From: PHAA01 sp964584415
GTDB lineage: Bacteria > Bacillota > Syntrophomonadia > Syntrophomonadales > Syntrophomonadaceae
Direction: 5' to 3'
DNA: 30,548 nucleotides
NCBI GenBank assembly: GCA_964584415.1
Contig: CAZOZX010000014.1
Coordinates: 1-30,548, forward strand
Shown here: positions 1 to 8,053 of the stretch, one piece after another
How the letters are laid out: every line of letters starts with the position of its first letter
How positions within the stretch are numbered: the stretch's first letter is position 1
Position numbers and translations under genes: made by a program
The notes under the pieces: model-generated
What the model saw: only the letters and a program-made list of their open reading frames with translations
The model's database searches: none
What the model was told of the DNA's origin: nothing

Positions 1-1
1 T

Positions 2-688
2 ATACAGCTGGGCCGGGGAGAGACGGTCAAGGACACCGCCCTGGTTTTATCAAGGATGCTGGATGGGATTATGATCCGGACCTTTGCCCACGATGAGGTA
101 CTGGAGCTGGCACGTTGGGCATCCATACCGGTAATTAATGGTTTGACCGATCTGCTTCATCCTACCCAGGTTATCGGTGACTTAATGACCGTCCAGGAAC
201 ATAAAGGCCGGCTACAAGGCTTGAAATTAGTTTTCGTAGGTGACGGCAACAACGTGGCCCATGAATTATTCTATGGTGCCGCCAAGGTGGGTATGGATAT
301 GACCTGTGCCTGCCCGCCGGGATTTGAACCGGACCCTGCCGTACTGGCCCAAGCCCGCCAGGATGCCCAGGCTACCGGTTCCCGCCTGGAAGTTGTGGAG
401 AGTCCCTGGGAAGCTATAAAGGGAGCCGATGTGGTCTATACTGATGTATGGGCCAGCATGGGCCAGGAAGGAGAAGCCGAGGAAAAGGAAAAGAAGTTCC
501 TCGCCTATCAGGTAAACCAAGCTTTGCTCAAAGAAGCCAATCCCGGGGCCATAGTAATGCACTGCCTGCCAGCCAAGCGCGGCAAAGAGATAACCGACGA
601 GGTTATGGATGGCCCCCAGTCAGTGGTATTCGATGAATCGGAAAATCGCCTGCATGCCCACAAAGCGATCATGGCCTTGGTAATGTAG
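2..688 (+). CDS. argF: Ornithine carbamoyltransferase, C-terminal part (start lies before the window)
   Basis: This enzyme condenses ornithine and carbamoyl phosphate to citrulline in arginine biosynthesis, in the cytoplasm. The frame is open from base 2, so about 229 residues of the usual 305-320 are present. Visible family motifs are LGRGETVKDTALVLSRMLDG (the segment after the missing carbamoyl-phosphate loop), the DGNNVAHE ornithine-domain motif, and HCLPAKRG near the C-terminus, whose Cys binds ornithine. The FDESENRLHAHKA tail is also typical. The sequence ends with TAG. argG follows after 110 bp with no convincing terminator between, so the two probably share a transcript. The family assignment is very secure; only the N-terminal carbamoyl-phosphate domain is out of view. 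Confidence 0.96.
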   Translation: MQLGRGETVKDTALVLSRMLDGIMIRTFAHDEVLELARWASIPVINGLTDLLHPTQVIGDLMTVQEHKGRLQGLKLVFVGDGNNVAHELFYGAAKVGMDMTCACPPGFEPDPAVLAQARQDAQATGSRLEVVESPWEAIKGADVVYTDVWASMGQEGEAEEKEKKFLAYQVNQALLKEANPGAIVMHCLPAKRGKEITDEVMDGPQSVVFDESENRLHAHKAIMALVM

Positions 689-798
689 GGCAGTGACTGA
701 TTCTCCCTGGAAGTGGGAGGTACAGCCTTAAAGGGGCCAAGTCGTGAGCTGGGAACAGATTTTATTAATTAACGTGAAATTTATTGGAGGTAAGGGTT

Positions 799-2007
799 AT
801 GGAAAAGGTAGTACTAGCTTATTCAGGAGGTTTGGATACATCCATTATCATTCCCTGGCTGAAAGAAAACTACGGCTATGAAGTTATAGCCTTCTGCGCC
901 AACGTTGGGCAGGGAGAGGAATTGGAGCCGGTCAGGGATAAGGCCCTGCGGTCTGGAGCTTCCAAGGTCTACATAGAAGATTTGGTAGAGGAATTTGTCA
1001 CCGACTATGTTTTCCCGGTCTTAAAAGCCGGGGCGATATATGAGAAGAAATATTTATTGGGTACCTCTTTTGCCCGGCCGATTATGGCCAAAAAGATGGT
1101 CGAGATAGCTGAAAAAGAAGGTGCGGTTGCCATCTGCCACGGAGCCACCGGTAAAGGCAACGATCAGGTAAGATTTGAACTTACGGTTAAGGCCTTCAAT
1201 CCTAATTTGAAAGTAGTAGCCCCATGGAGGGAATGGACCATCCGCTCCCGTGAAGAAGCCATCGACTATGCTAAGAGCCATGGGATCGAGGTACCGGTAA
1301 CCAAGGAGAAGATATACAGCGCCGATCGCAACCTCTGGCATATATCTCATGAGGGCGGCGATCTTGAGGATCCCTGGAACGAACCTCAAAACCACTTATA
1401 TACTTTAACTGTACCACCGGAGGAGGCCCCTGAAGACCCAACCTATGTGACGGTTGGATTCGAGGCGGGTATACCTAAATCCCTGAACGGGCAAGCCCTT
1501 GGCCCGGTAGAATTACTTGCTGAACTCAATCGATTGGGCGGAGCCAATGGAGTGGGTATAGTATCTTTGGTAGAAAACCGGCTGGTAGGTATGAAATCGC
1601 GGGGAGTCTACGAGACCCCAGGCGGAACCATATTGTATGCTGCTCATGAAGAACTGGAACGGCTGACCCTGGACCGGCGTACCCTGCAAATGAAAGAGCA
1701 GTTAGCTTCCAAATATGCTGAACTCGTCTATGATGGCAACTGGTTCTCCAAGCTTAAACAAGCTTTGGATGCCTTTGTTGACGTAACCCAGCAAACCGTG
1801 ACCGGCGAGGTTAGGGTTAAGCTCTATAAAGGCAGCTGTACGGCAGTAGCATCCCGTTCGCCGTATTCCCTGTATAATGAGGAATTGGCTACCTTCGGAG
1901 CCGATGAAATATACAGCCAGAAAGATGCCGAAGGGTTCATCAATCTCTTTGGCTTACCCTTGAAGGTGCAGGCCTTGCTTAATAAAAAACTGGCCAGCGA
2001 AAAATAA
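799..2007 (+). CDS. argG: Argininosuccinate synthase
   Basis: It ligates citrulline and aspartate with ATP to give argininosuccinate, the step after argF. The protein is 402 residues, normal for the family. The N-terminal ATP pyrophosphatase loop AYSGGLDTS lies at residues 7-15, followed by the GHGATGKGNDQVRFE-like segment (here CHGATGKGNDQVRFE) that contacts ATP and citrulline. I place the start at ATG 799 because GGAGG lies at 786-790, eight bases upstream; an in-frame TTG at 784 would overlap that ribosome binding site. It is followed by a strong terminator hairpin. Arginine genes argF and argG lie upstream and argH downstream, with nrdD and nrdG between. Confidence 0.97.
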   Translation: MEKVVLAYSGGLDTSIIIPWLKENYGYEVIAFCANVGQGEELEPVRDKALRSGASKVYIEDLVEEFVTDYVFPVLKAGAIYEKKYLLGTSFARPIMAKKMVEIAEKEGAVAICHGATGKGNDQVRFELTVKAFNPNLKVVAPWREWTIRSREEAIDYAKSHGIEVPVTKEKIYSADRNLWHISHEGGDLEDPWNEPQNHLYTLTVPPEEAPEDPTYVTVGFEAGIPKSLNGQALGPVELLAELNRLGGANGVGIVSLVENRLVGMKSRGVYETPGGTILYAAHEELERLTLDRRTLQMKEQLASKYAELVYDGNWFSKLKQALDAFVDVTQQTVTGEVRVKLYKGSCTAVASRSPYSLYNEELATFGADEIYSQKDAEGFINLFGLPLKVQALLNKKLASEK

Positions 2008-2032
2008 TAGATTTTTGTCGATCCGAATCACC

Positions 2033-2079
2033 AGCCTGCCCGGTTGACGCACGAGGATGTGTTGATCCGGCAGGCTTTT
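2033..2079 (+). terminator. Rho-independent terminator after argG
   Basis: AGCCTGCC(C)GG at 2033-2043 pairs with CCGGCAGGCT at 2067-2076, with one bulged C, and is followed by TTT. It begins 26 bases after the argG stop and separates the arginine transcript from nrdD. Confidence 0.75.
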
Positions 2080-2086
2080 ATGTGTT

Positions 2087-2115
2087 TTGACAATTTTAGA
2101 TTATGGTAATCTAAT
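2087..2115 (+). promoter_or_regulatory. Possible distal nrdD promoter with internal palindrome
   Basis: TTGACA at 2087-2092 is 17 bp from TCTAAT at 2110-2115, a plausible sigma-A promoter. The spacer carries the perfect inverted repeat TAGATTA-TGG-TAATCTA at 2097-2113, which would place a dimeric regulator across the spacer and the -10 element. No regulator gene nearby identifies the protein. Confidence 0.4.
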
Positions 2116-2144
2116 CCTCCCGCAAAACTTTTTGGCAAACCGGC

Positions 2145-2172
2145 TTGAATTCTAAAAATAAATATATATACT
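2145..2172 (+). promoter_or_regulatory. Proximal nrdD promoter
   Basis: TTGAAT at 2145-2150 and TATACT at 2167-2172 are separated by 16 bp. Transcription would begin near 2179, inside the first NrdR-like box, which fits repression by blocking RNA polymerase. Confidence 0.5.
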
Positions 2173-2183
2173 ATATATAGTGT
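2168..2183 (+). promoter_or_regulatory. NrdR box 1
   Basis: The 16-mer ATACTATATATAGTGT matches the known NrdR consensus acaCwAtATaTwGtgt at 15 of 16 positions. It overlaps the -10 element of the proximal promoter. NrdR is the ATP/dATP-sensing repressor of ribonucleotide reductase genes. Confidence 0.75.
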
Positions 2184-2199
2184 TTATGCTTGGAAAAAC

Positions 2200-2215
2200 A
2201 CCATATATATTGTGT
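2200..2215 (+). promoter_or_regulatory. NrdR box 2
   Basis: ACCATATATATTGTGT matches the NrdR consensus at 14 of 16 positions and starts 32 bp after box 1. That is three helical turns, the spacing usual for paired NrdR boxes. It ends five bases before the nrdD ribosome binding site. Confidence 0.7.
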
Positions 2216-2235
2216 TAGTTAAGGGGAGGATTCAA

Positions 2236-4356
2236 TTGGATATTACCAGTATCAGGAAGAGGGACGGCCGGGAAGTGCCTTTCGAAAAGGACAAGCTTAC
2301 TAATGCCATCTTTAAAGCCGCCCGGGCCGTAGGTGGCAAGGACTACCAAACAGCTCAGGAATTGGCGGAAAAAGTCATGGACATAGCACAATATGTCGAT
2401 GGCGATGAGATAGCTACTGTAGAAGGTCTCCAAGATTTAGTAGAAAAGGTATTGGTTAAGAACGGACATTATAAGACGGCCAAAGCTTACATATTATACC
2501 GCAAGCAGCATGAAACTCTGCGCAATGCCGACCAATTATTAGCCAACAACAATCAGATCATAGCTAACTACCTAGGCCGCAATGATTGGCGGGTCAAGGA
2601 AAATTCCAATATGACTTACTCGCTGCAGGGGATGAATTTTCATCTTTCCTCGGTTATTGTATCCCAGTATTGGTTGGACCAGATCTACACACCGCAAATG
2701 AAGGAAGCCCAGACCAGTGGTGACATACATATTCATGACCTGGGTATCCTGGGTGTTTATTGTGTAGGCTGGGATATTCGCGATCTGCTCCTGGAGGGAT
2801 TCAAAGGGGTGCGGGGCAAGGTGGCCAGTGGTCCGGCTAAGCATTTCCGCTCAATTCTGGGCCAAATCGTCAACTTCTTTTTCACCCTGCAGGGTGAAGC
2901 GGCCGGAGCCCAAGCATTTTCCAACTTTGATACCCTGCTGGCTCCATTTATCCGCTATGATGCACTGGACTACAAATCGGTCAAGCAGTGCCTGCAGGAA
3001 TTTGTCTTCAATATGAACGTGCCAACCCGGGTGGGCTTTCAGACCCCGTTTACCAATGTGACCATGGACCTGAAGGTGCCGGAATTCATGAAAAACGAGC
3101 CGGTAGTCATCGGCGGCAAGTATATGGATGCGACCTATGGTGAGTTCCAGGCCGAGATGGATATTTTCAACCAGGCCTTTGCTGAGGTAATGATGGACGG
3201 TGATGTTGAAGAGCGGGTATTCACCTTCCCGATTCCCACCTACAATATTACCGAAGACTTCGACTGGAGCAATCCTGCCTATAATAAGATCTGGGAAATG
3301 ACCGCCAAGTACGGCATCCCTTCCTTCTCTAATTTCATTGGGTCCGATATGAGCCCGGAGGATGCCCGCAGCATGTGCTGCCGTCTGCGGCTTGACAATC
3401 GCGAACTGAGAAAGAGAGGCGGGGGCTTGTTCGGCGCTAATCCCCTGACTGGTTCCATTGGGGTGGTCACAATCAATATGGGTCGTCTGGGTTATTTGTC
3501 CCGCAGTAAGTTCGAGTTCTTCAACCGCCTGGAAGAGATCATGGACATGGCCCGGGACAGCCTGGAAATAAAACGCAAAATGCTGGAAAGCCTCACTGAA
3601 TATGGGCTTTATCCTTATTCCCAATTCTACCTGCGCGGGGTCAAACAAAACTTCGGCCAGTATTGGAAGAACCATTTCTCCACCATTGGCCTGGTAGGTA
3701 TGAACGAATGCTGCTTAAACTTCCTGGGAGATAATATCGGCAGTGATGCCGGGCGGCAGTTTACTAAAGAGGTAATGAATTATATGCGTGACCGGCTGAG
3801 TTATTACCAGGAGGAAACCGGCAACATATTCAACCTGGAAGCTACCCCGGCCGAAGGGGTATCCTATGGCGTCGCCCGCAAGGATAAGGAACGCTATCCG
3901 GATATCAAGGTAGCCAATGAAGAAGAAGTAGCCAACGGGGCCCAGCCCTACTACACCAATTCCACCCAGCTGCCGGTCAACTATACCGATGACCTGTTTA
4001 CGGCGCTGAGCATCCAGGATGAGCTGCAGACGCTGTATACTGGGGGGACCACCTTCCATATATTTTTAGGTGAAGCTGTGTCTTCAGTAGAAGCGGTCAA
4101 AAAGCTGGTTCGAAAGGTATGCGACCAGTTCCGGTTACCGTATTTCACCATCACCCCGACCTTCAGCATCTGCCCCCAGCATGGTTATATCAGGGGTGAA
4201 AACTACCAGTGCCCGGTTTGCGAAGCAGAGGGCAAGGTCACCCATTGCGAAGTATATTCACGGGTGGTTGGATACCTGCGGCCGGTAGACCAATGGAATG
4301 CCGGCAAACAGGAAGAGTTCCGGGAAAGAAGAACCTTTGATACCGCGGTGATGTAA
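2236..4356 (+). CDS. nrdD: Anaerobic (class III) ribonucleoside-triphosphate reductase
   Basis: It makes deoxyribonucleotides from ribonucleoside triphosphates by a glycyl-radical mechanism under anoxia. The start is TTG 2236, six bases after AAGGGGAGG (2221-2229); the resulting 706-residue protein begins MDITSIRKRDG, the expected start of an ATP-cone regulatory domain (about residues 3-90). HIHDLGILGVYCVGWDI, the MCCRLRLD segment (associated with the thiyl-radical Cys in this family) and NECCLNFLG mark the barrel. The C-terminus has a Cys cluster (CPQHG, CPVC, HC) and the glycyl radical site RVVGYL, Gly679. Two NrdR-like boxes cover its promoter. nrdG follows after a terminator-like hairpin and a separate promoter. 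Confidence 0.96.
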   Translation: MDITSIRKRDGREVPFEKDKLTNAIFKAARAVGGKDYQTAQELAEKVMDIAQYVDGDEIATVEGLQDLVEKVLVKNGHYKTAKAYILYRKQHETLRNADQLLANNNQIIANYLGRNDWRVKENSNMTYSLQGMNFHLSSVIVSQYWLDQIYTPQMKEAQTSGDIHIHDLGILGVYCVGWDIRDLLLEGFKGVRGKVASGPAKHFRSILGQIVNFFFTLQGEAAGAQAFSNFDTLLAPFIRYDALDYKSVKQCLQEFVFNMNVPTRVGFQTPFTNVTMDLKVPEFMKNEPVVIGGKYMDATYGEFQAEMDIFNQAFAEVMMDGDVEERVFTFPIPTYNITEDFDWSNPAYNKIWEMTAKYGIPSFSNFIGSDMSPEDARSMCCRLRLDNRELRKRGGGLFGANPLTGSIGVVTINMGRLGYLSRSKFEFFNRLEEIMDMARDSLEIKRKMLESLTEYGLYPYSQFYLRGVKQNFGQYWKNHFSTIGLVGMNECCLNFLGDNIGSDAGRQFTKEVMNYMRDRLSYYQEETGNIFNLEATPAEGVSYGVARKDKERYPDIKVANEEEVANGAQPYYTNSTQLPVNYTDDLFTALSIQDELQTLYTGGTTFHIFLGEAVSSVEAVKKLVRKVCDQFRLPYFTITPTFSICPQHGYIRGENYQCPVCEAEGKVTHCEVYSRVVGYLRPVDQWNAGKQEEFRERRTFDTAVM

Positions 4357-4393
4357 GACAGGCTAATTTAGCGAGAATATTGCGGCTTATGAA

Positions 4394-4430
4394 GAGGAGC
4401 CCTCACGCAAAAGTGAAGGCTCCTCCGTTT
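4394..4430 (+). terminator. Terminator between nrdD and nrdG
   Basis: GAGGAGCCcTCAC (4394-4406) pairs with GTGAaGGCTCCTC (4413-4425) with one mismatch and a GCAAAA loop. The following T-run is short (CGTTT), so read-through into nrdG is possible. Confidence 0.6.
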
Positions 4431-4491
4431 AGCCAATAAACAGGGGATTCTTCAAGGCTAGAAAGCCGAACCCAACAAAGGTTGGGAAATA

Positions 4492-4521
4492 TTTACAAAT
4501 AATGGGTAGGCGTGATATAGT
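4492..4521 (+). promoter_or_regulatory. Putative nrdG promoter
   Basis: TTTACA (4492-4497) and TATAGT (4516-4521) are 18 bp apart and sit 39 bp before the nrdG start. A small hairpin, CCCAAC-AAAG-GTTGGG (4471-4486), lies just upstream of the -35. No NrdR-like box is visible here, unlike nrdD. Confidence 0.5.
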
Positions 4522-4559
4522 ATCAAAGTGGGAGTTTTTTGGATGGAAGGTGAGGATTT

Positions 4560-5270
4560 TTGCAGTACGGCGGTATGATAAGACAGAGCCTGGTGGATTA
4601 CCCGGGTGAAATAGTATCCGTTATATTTACCCGCGGCTGCAATCTGCGCTGTCCCTTCTGCCACAATCCTGACCTCTTGATTAAACCCCGCGAAGATACT
4701 ACCCGGGTTGATATCGATGAAGTCCTGTCCTTTATGCAGAAGCGAAAAAGGTTTCTGGACGGGGTGGTTATCAGCGGGGGAGAGCCGACCTTAAATGAAG
4801 AACTGCCCGGCGACATAAAGAAGATAAAAGATCTTGGCCTGTTGGTCAAGCTGGATACCAACGGGACTAATACGGCTATGCTGGAGCAGCTGCTCAACCA
4901 GGGATGGCTGGATTATGTGGCCATGGATATTAAAGCTCCTCTCGATTTAAAAAAATACAAGGATGCTTGCGGCCGGGTCACCCCGGAAAACTTTTTCAAT
5001 ATCCGCAGTTCAATTCTGTTATTGAAGGAGGCCAAAATTGAGGTCGAGTTCCGGACCACCGTCGTGCCAGTTCTGCACCAGCCTGAGGATATAGTGGAAA
5101 TCGCCCGCTTTATTGAAGGGGCCCAGCGCTATACTATCCAACAATTCAATCCGCGGGTGACCCTGGATCCGGGTTATGGCCGGGTGGTTCCCTACAGCAA
5201 GGCCGAGATGCAGGCTATCGCCGACAACTGTGCACCCTACGTAAAAGAGGTAAGGGTAGTAAACATTTAG
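4560..5270 (+). CDS. nrdG: Anaerobic ribonucleotide reductase activating protein (radical SAM)
   Basis: It uses S-adenosylmethionine and a [4Fe-4S] cluster to generate the glycyl radical on NrdD. The 236-residue protein begins MQYGGMIRQSLVDYPG, as in clostridial NrdG-like activases. The cluster motif CNLRCPFC gives Cys27, Cys31 and Cys34 (CX3CX2C), followed by the SAM-contacting GGEPTL segment. I chose TTG 4560 because AGGTGAGG (4548-4555) is four bases away; the next ATG (4575) would leave a 19-base gap and remove conserved residues. It is longer than enterobacterial NrdG (about 155 residues) and belongs to the wider pyruvate-formate-lyase-activase-like branch, so activation of another glycyl-radical enzyme cannot be excluded, though its neighbour is nrdD. 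Confidence 0.88.
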   Translation: MQYGGMIRQSLVDYPGEIVSVIFTRGCNLRCPFCHNPDLLIKPREDTTRVDIDEVLSFMQKRKRFLDGVVISGGEPTLNEELPGDIKKIKDLGLLVKLDTNGTNTAMLEQLLNQGWLDYVAMDIKAPLDLKKYKDACGRVTPENFFNIRSSILLLKEAKIEVEFRTTVVPVLHQPEDIVEIARFIEGAQRYTIQQFNPRVTLDPGYGRVVPYSKAEMQAIADNCAPYVKEVRVVNI

Positions 5271-5372
5271 AACCAATTGGCCAATAGATGAGGCGGACCA
5301 GTGGTTTCAAAACACTAGTTACCTGGTGAACTGCAGCTGCTTGATCAGATCTTCACTTATTTAACCTAACCC

Positions 5373-5398
5373 GACCCGGTCTCTGCGGCCGGGTCTTT
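5373..5398 (+). terminator. Terminator after nrdG
   Basis: GACCCGG (5373-5379) pairs with CCGGGTC (5389-5395), followed by TTT. It lies about 100 bp beyond the nrdG stop and before argH. Confidence 0.6.
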
Positions 5399-5522
5399 AA
5401 TTTGTGCGGATTAACGCTATGCCAGAGCAGGTAGTTGACCGGAGGTCAGGATAGTGCATTTAGGGGCAAAAAGCCCTATAATTTAAATGAAATTGCAAAC
5501 TTTTTCTGTATGAGGTGTTTAC

Positions 5523-6911
5523 ATGAAATTATGGGGTGGACGGTTTTCCAAACAGACGGACAAATTGACCGAGGATTTCAATGCTTCGATAGCTTTTGAC
5601 AGCCGCATGTACCAGCAGGATATCCAGGGGAGTATGGCCCATGCCGCCATGCTGGCCAAGCAGGGGATCATAACCGGGGCGGAGCGTGACCAGATCATTG
5701 CTGGGCTGAAGCAAATCCAAACCGATGTGGATGAAGGCCGCTTGGAGTTCACAGTGGCTGCCGAAGATGTACATATGAATATAGAGACTTTCTTGACGGA
5801 ACGCATTGGCGAGCTTGGTAAGAAATTACATACCGCCCGCAGCCGCAATGACCAGGTGGCTTTGGACGTGCGCCTCTATTTGCGGGATGAAATCATTCAG
5901 ATAAGACAGTTGTTGCTCAGCCTGGAAGGGACCTTGCTCAACCTAGCGGGATCTCACCTGGAGACCATCATGCCTGGATATACCCATTTGCAGAAGGCCC
6001 AGCCGATTACCCTGGCCCATCACTTGATGGCGTATTTTGAGATGCTGCGCCGGGATCTGGGACGGTTGGATGACTGCCACAAGCGGCTCCTGGCTATGCC
6101 GCTGGGATCTGGCGCCCTGGCTGCTACCGGATTCCCGTTGGATCGTGATTTTGTTCGGGAGCAAGTCGGTTTTACCGAGATAACCCGCAACAGCCTGGAT
6201 GGGGTGAGCGACCGGGATTTTGCGATTGAATTTTGCAGTATGGCCAGCCTGCTGATGATGCACCTGTCCCGTTTCTCTGAGGAAATCATTCTGTGGTCCA
6301 GCGAGGAATTTTCCTTTGTCACCCTGGATGACGGTTTCTCAACCGGGTCCAGCATCATGCCGCAAAAGAAAAATCCGGATATTGCCGAATTGGTACGGGG
6401 CAAAACAGCACGGGTTTACGGAGACTTGATTACCCTGCTGACCCTGATGAAATCTTTACCTCTAGCCTATAACAAGGATATGCAGGAAGACAAAGAGGCT
6501 CTGTTTGATGCAATTGATACGGTTAAGAAATGTTTGCTGGTCTTCGCCCCCATGCTGACCACCAGCCAGTTCAATAAGGAACGGATGGCCCAGGCCGCCC
6601 GGGGAGGATTCACCAATGCTACTGACCTGGCCGATTATTTGGTTAACCAGGGGATGCCTTTCCGGGATGCCCATGAGGTGGTCGGAAAAACCGTGCGCTA
6701 CTGTGTCGACAACCGCTTGAGCTTGGATGAACTTGGTTTACCGGCTTTCCAGCAATTCTCACCTTTGATCGGAGAGGATATTTACGACTTTATCGATGTC
6801 AAAGCATGTGTAGCCCGGCGCCGCATACCGGGGGGGCCGGCTCCGGAAACGGTAAAGATGGCCATAAATGAAGCCAGCGAATGGTTAAGGAAGGTGCAAA
6901 ATGAAGGATAA
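5523..6911 (+). CDS. argH: Argininosuccinate lyase
   Basis: It cleaves argininosuccinate to arginine and fumarate, the last step of arginine synthesis. The protein is 462 residues, the usual length. It opens with MKLWGGRFSKQTD and contains HTARSRNDQV, TPGYTHLQ-type PGYTHLQKAQP, and the fumarase/aspartase superfamily signature GSSIMPQKKNP at residues 275-285, whose Ser is the catalytic base in this family. GAGGTG lies seven bases before ATG 5523. A TATAAT at 5477-5482 may be its -10, but I see no good -35. The last 11 bases overlap the next gene, suggesting translational coupling. It is split from argF-argG by nrdD and nrdG. Confidence 0.97.
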   Translation: MKLWGGRFSKQTDKLTEDFNASIAFDSRMYQQDIQGSMAHAAMLAKQGIITGAERDQIIAGLKQIQTDVDEGRLEFTVAAEDVHMNIETFLTERIGELGKKLHTARSRNDQVALDVRLYLRDEIIQIRQLLLSLEGTLLNLAGSHLETIMPGYTHLQKAQPITLAHHLMAYFEMLRRDLGRLDDCHKRLLAMPLGSGALAATGFPLDRDFVREQVGFTEITRNSLDGVSDRDFAIEFCSMASLLMMHLSRFSEEIILWSSEEFSFVTLDDGFSTGSSIMPQKKNPDIAELVRGKTARVYGDLITLLTLMKSLPLAYNKDMQEDKEALFDAIDTVKKCLLVFAPMLTTSQFNKERMAQAARGGFTNATDLADYLVNQGMPFRDAHEVVGKTVRYCVDNRLSLDELGLPAFQQFSPLIGEDIYDFIDVKACVARRRIPGGPAPETVKMAINEASEWLRKVQNEG

Positions 6912-7188
6912 ATTTCTATTAGCGGATGGAACCCCGGATACAGAGGCTATTGCCGACTGGGCCGAGGAATATTACCACAGCCTGATGAATTTGGTGAACG
7001 GCTTCTATGCCCGGGCCGATATGAAAGCGGTGGTGGAGAGTATGCGCTGCATCCCTTTTAACCAATATGTCACCAATGAGCTGGCCGGTGCCAGTGAGGC
7101 GGTTATCGGCATGGCCACCACCCTGGTCAAGGAGATTGCCGACCGGGAAATAGCTTACATCAATGCTTATATGAAATGGATCGACTGA
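6901..7188 (+). CDS. Small protein of unknown function overlapping argH
   Basis: This 95-residue protein starts at ATG 6901 inside the end of argH, with AAGGAAGG upstream in the argH coding sequence, so it is probably translated by coupling. It is acidic and looks mainly helical, with a tyrosine-rich start (WAEEYYHSL) and a single Cys in MRCIPFNQY. There is no signal peptide, membrane segment or recognisable catalytic motif. I do not recognise the family. The tight overlap suggests co-expression with arginine synthesis, but no function can be drawn from that alone. Confidence 0.75.
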   Translation: MKDKFLLADGTPDTEAIADWAEEYYHSLMNLVNGFYARADMKAVVESMRCIPFNQYVTNELAGASEAVIGMATTLVKEIADREIAYINAYMKWID

Positions 7189-7314
7189 TTAACTGCCGCA
7201 ATCATCGTCCTAGAATACTTGCCCTGGTACGTGCCGAAAGCCGTTGTTTTGGTTAAATATAGTTCAATCGCAAATAATAAAACGGATGAAACTATCAAAA
7301 CAAGGAGGATGGGT

Positions 7315-7974
7315 ATGAAAAGGATAAGTTTGATTCTGATACTGATTTTAGGGTTGAGTGTGCTGGGAGGGTGCCAGGCCGCTCAGAACCAGGTCAATAA
7401 TCTGCCCGGCAACCAGACCAATAACCAGGGCAACAACCAAAATGTCACCCCGCCGGAGGAACTGCCCAAGGACTACTTCCCCCTGACCGTCGGCAGCTCT
7501 TGGGAATATGAAGGCTCCGGCAACGAATATGCGACCTTCACCCGCAAAGTCTTGTACAGCAAAGATAACCTGGCTCAGACCTCCGACGATAACGGCGGTA
7601 CCGTAGCTACCCGGATAATCGAGACTACCGGTACTGTGGTTAAGGTTGTTTACATGGCCGGCGAAGACTACCAGCCTAAAAACCTGCTGGAAACCAACTT
7701 TACCCGTAATACCGACGATATCATACTGCAAGCTCCCCTCAAGGTCGGAACCGCCTGGGCTGGACCGAACACCAACAAACAAATCATCGACGTCAACGCT
7801 ACCGTCGAAACCCCGGCCGGTAAATTTGAAAACTGTATCAAGGTCAAATACCCGGGCCAGAATGATACCCTTTACCAATACTTTAAGAAAGGCGTGGGTA
7901 TGGTTAAGCAGGAGTTTATCACCACCAACAACGAAGTTATTTCCTCCACATTGAAGAAGCATGAAATCAAGTAA
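7315..7974 (+). CDS. Putative lipoprotein of unknown function
   Basis: The 219-residue product has a bacterial lipoprotein signal: MKR, a hydrophobic stretch of I/L residues, then the lipobox LGGC. It should therefore be lipidated and held on the outer face of the membrane. After the Cys comes a low-complexity Asn/Gln-rich linker of about 30 residues, then a beta-rich domain beginning DYFPLTVGSSWEYEGSG, a pattern seen in many uncharacterised surface proteins of Clostridia. The start at ATG 7315 is six bases after AAGGAGG (7302-7308); an earlier in-frame ATG at 7309 abuts the ribosome binding site. No enzyme motif is visible. Confidence 0.8.
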   Translation: MKRISLILILILGLSVLGGCQAAQNQVNNLPGNQTNNQGNNQNVTPPEELPKDYFPLTVGSSWEYEGSGNEYATFTRKVLYSKDNLAQTSDDNGGTVATRIIETTGTVVKVVYMAGEDYQPKNLLETNFTRNTDDIILQAPLKVGTAWAGPNTNKQIIDVNATVETPAGKFENCIKVKYPGQNDTLYQYFKKGVGMVKQEFITTNNEVISSTLKKHEIK

Positions 7975-8053
7975 TTGATTTGGGGGGAGGGGAGAATAAC
8001 TGGACATCCGAGCATCATATGGGATAGATAATTTGAAGAGGGAGGATGACGAA

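Noticed and set aside
2851..3675. Long minus-strand open frame inside nrdD (274 residues)
   Set aside because: It is the shadow of the strongly conserved nrdD coding frame and has no family motif of its own.
4441..4490. Riboswitch before nrdG from the CCCAAC/GTTGGG hairpin
   Set aside because: The hairpin lies upstream of the likely promoter, so it would not be in the transcript, and it matches no riboswitch class I know.
7348..8007. Minus-strand open frame opposite the lipoprotein gene (219 residues)
   Set aside because: The plus strand has a clear lipoprotein signal and ribosome binding site; the reverse product is only its antisense reading.
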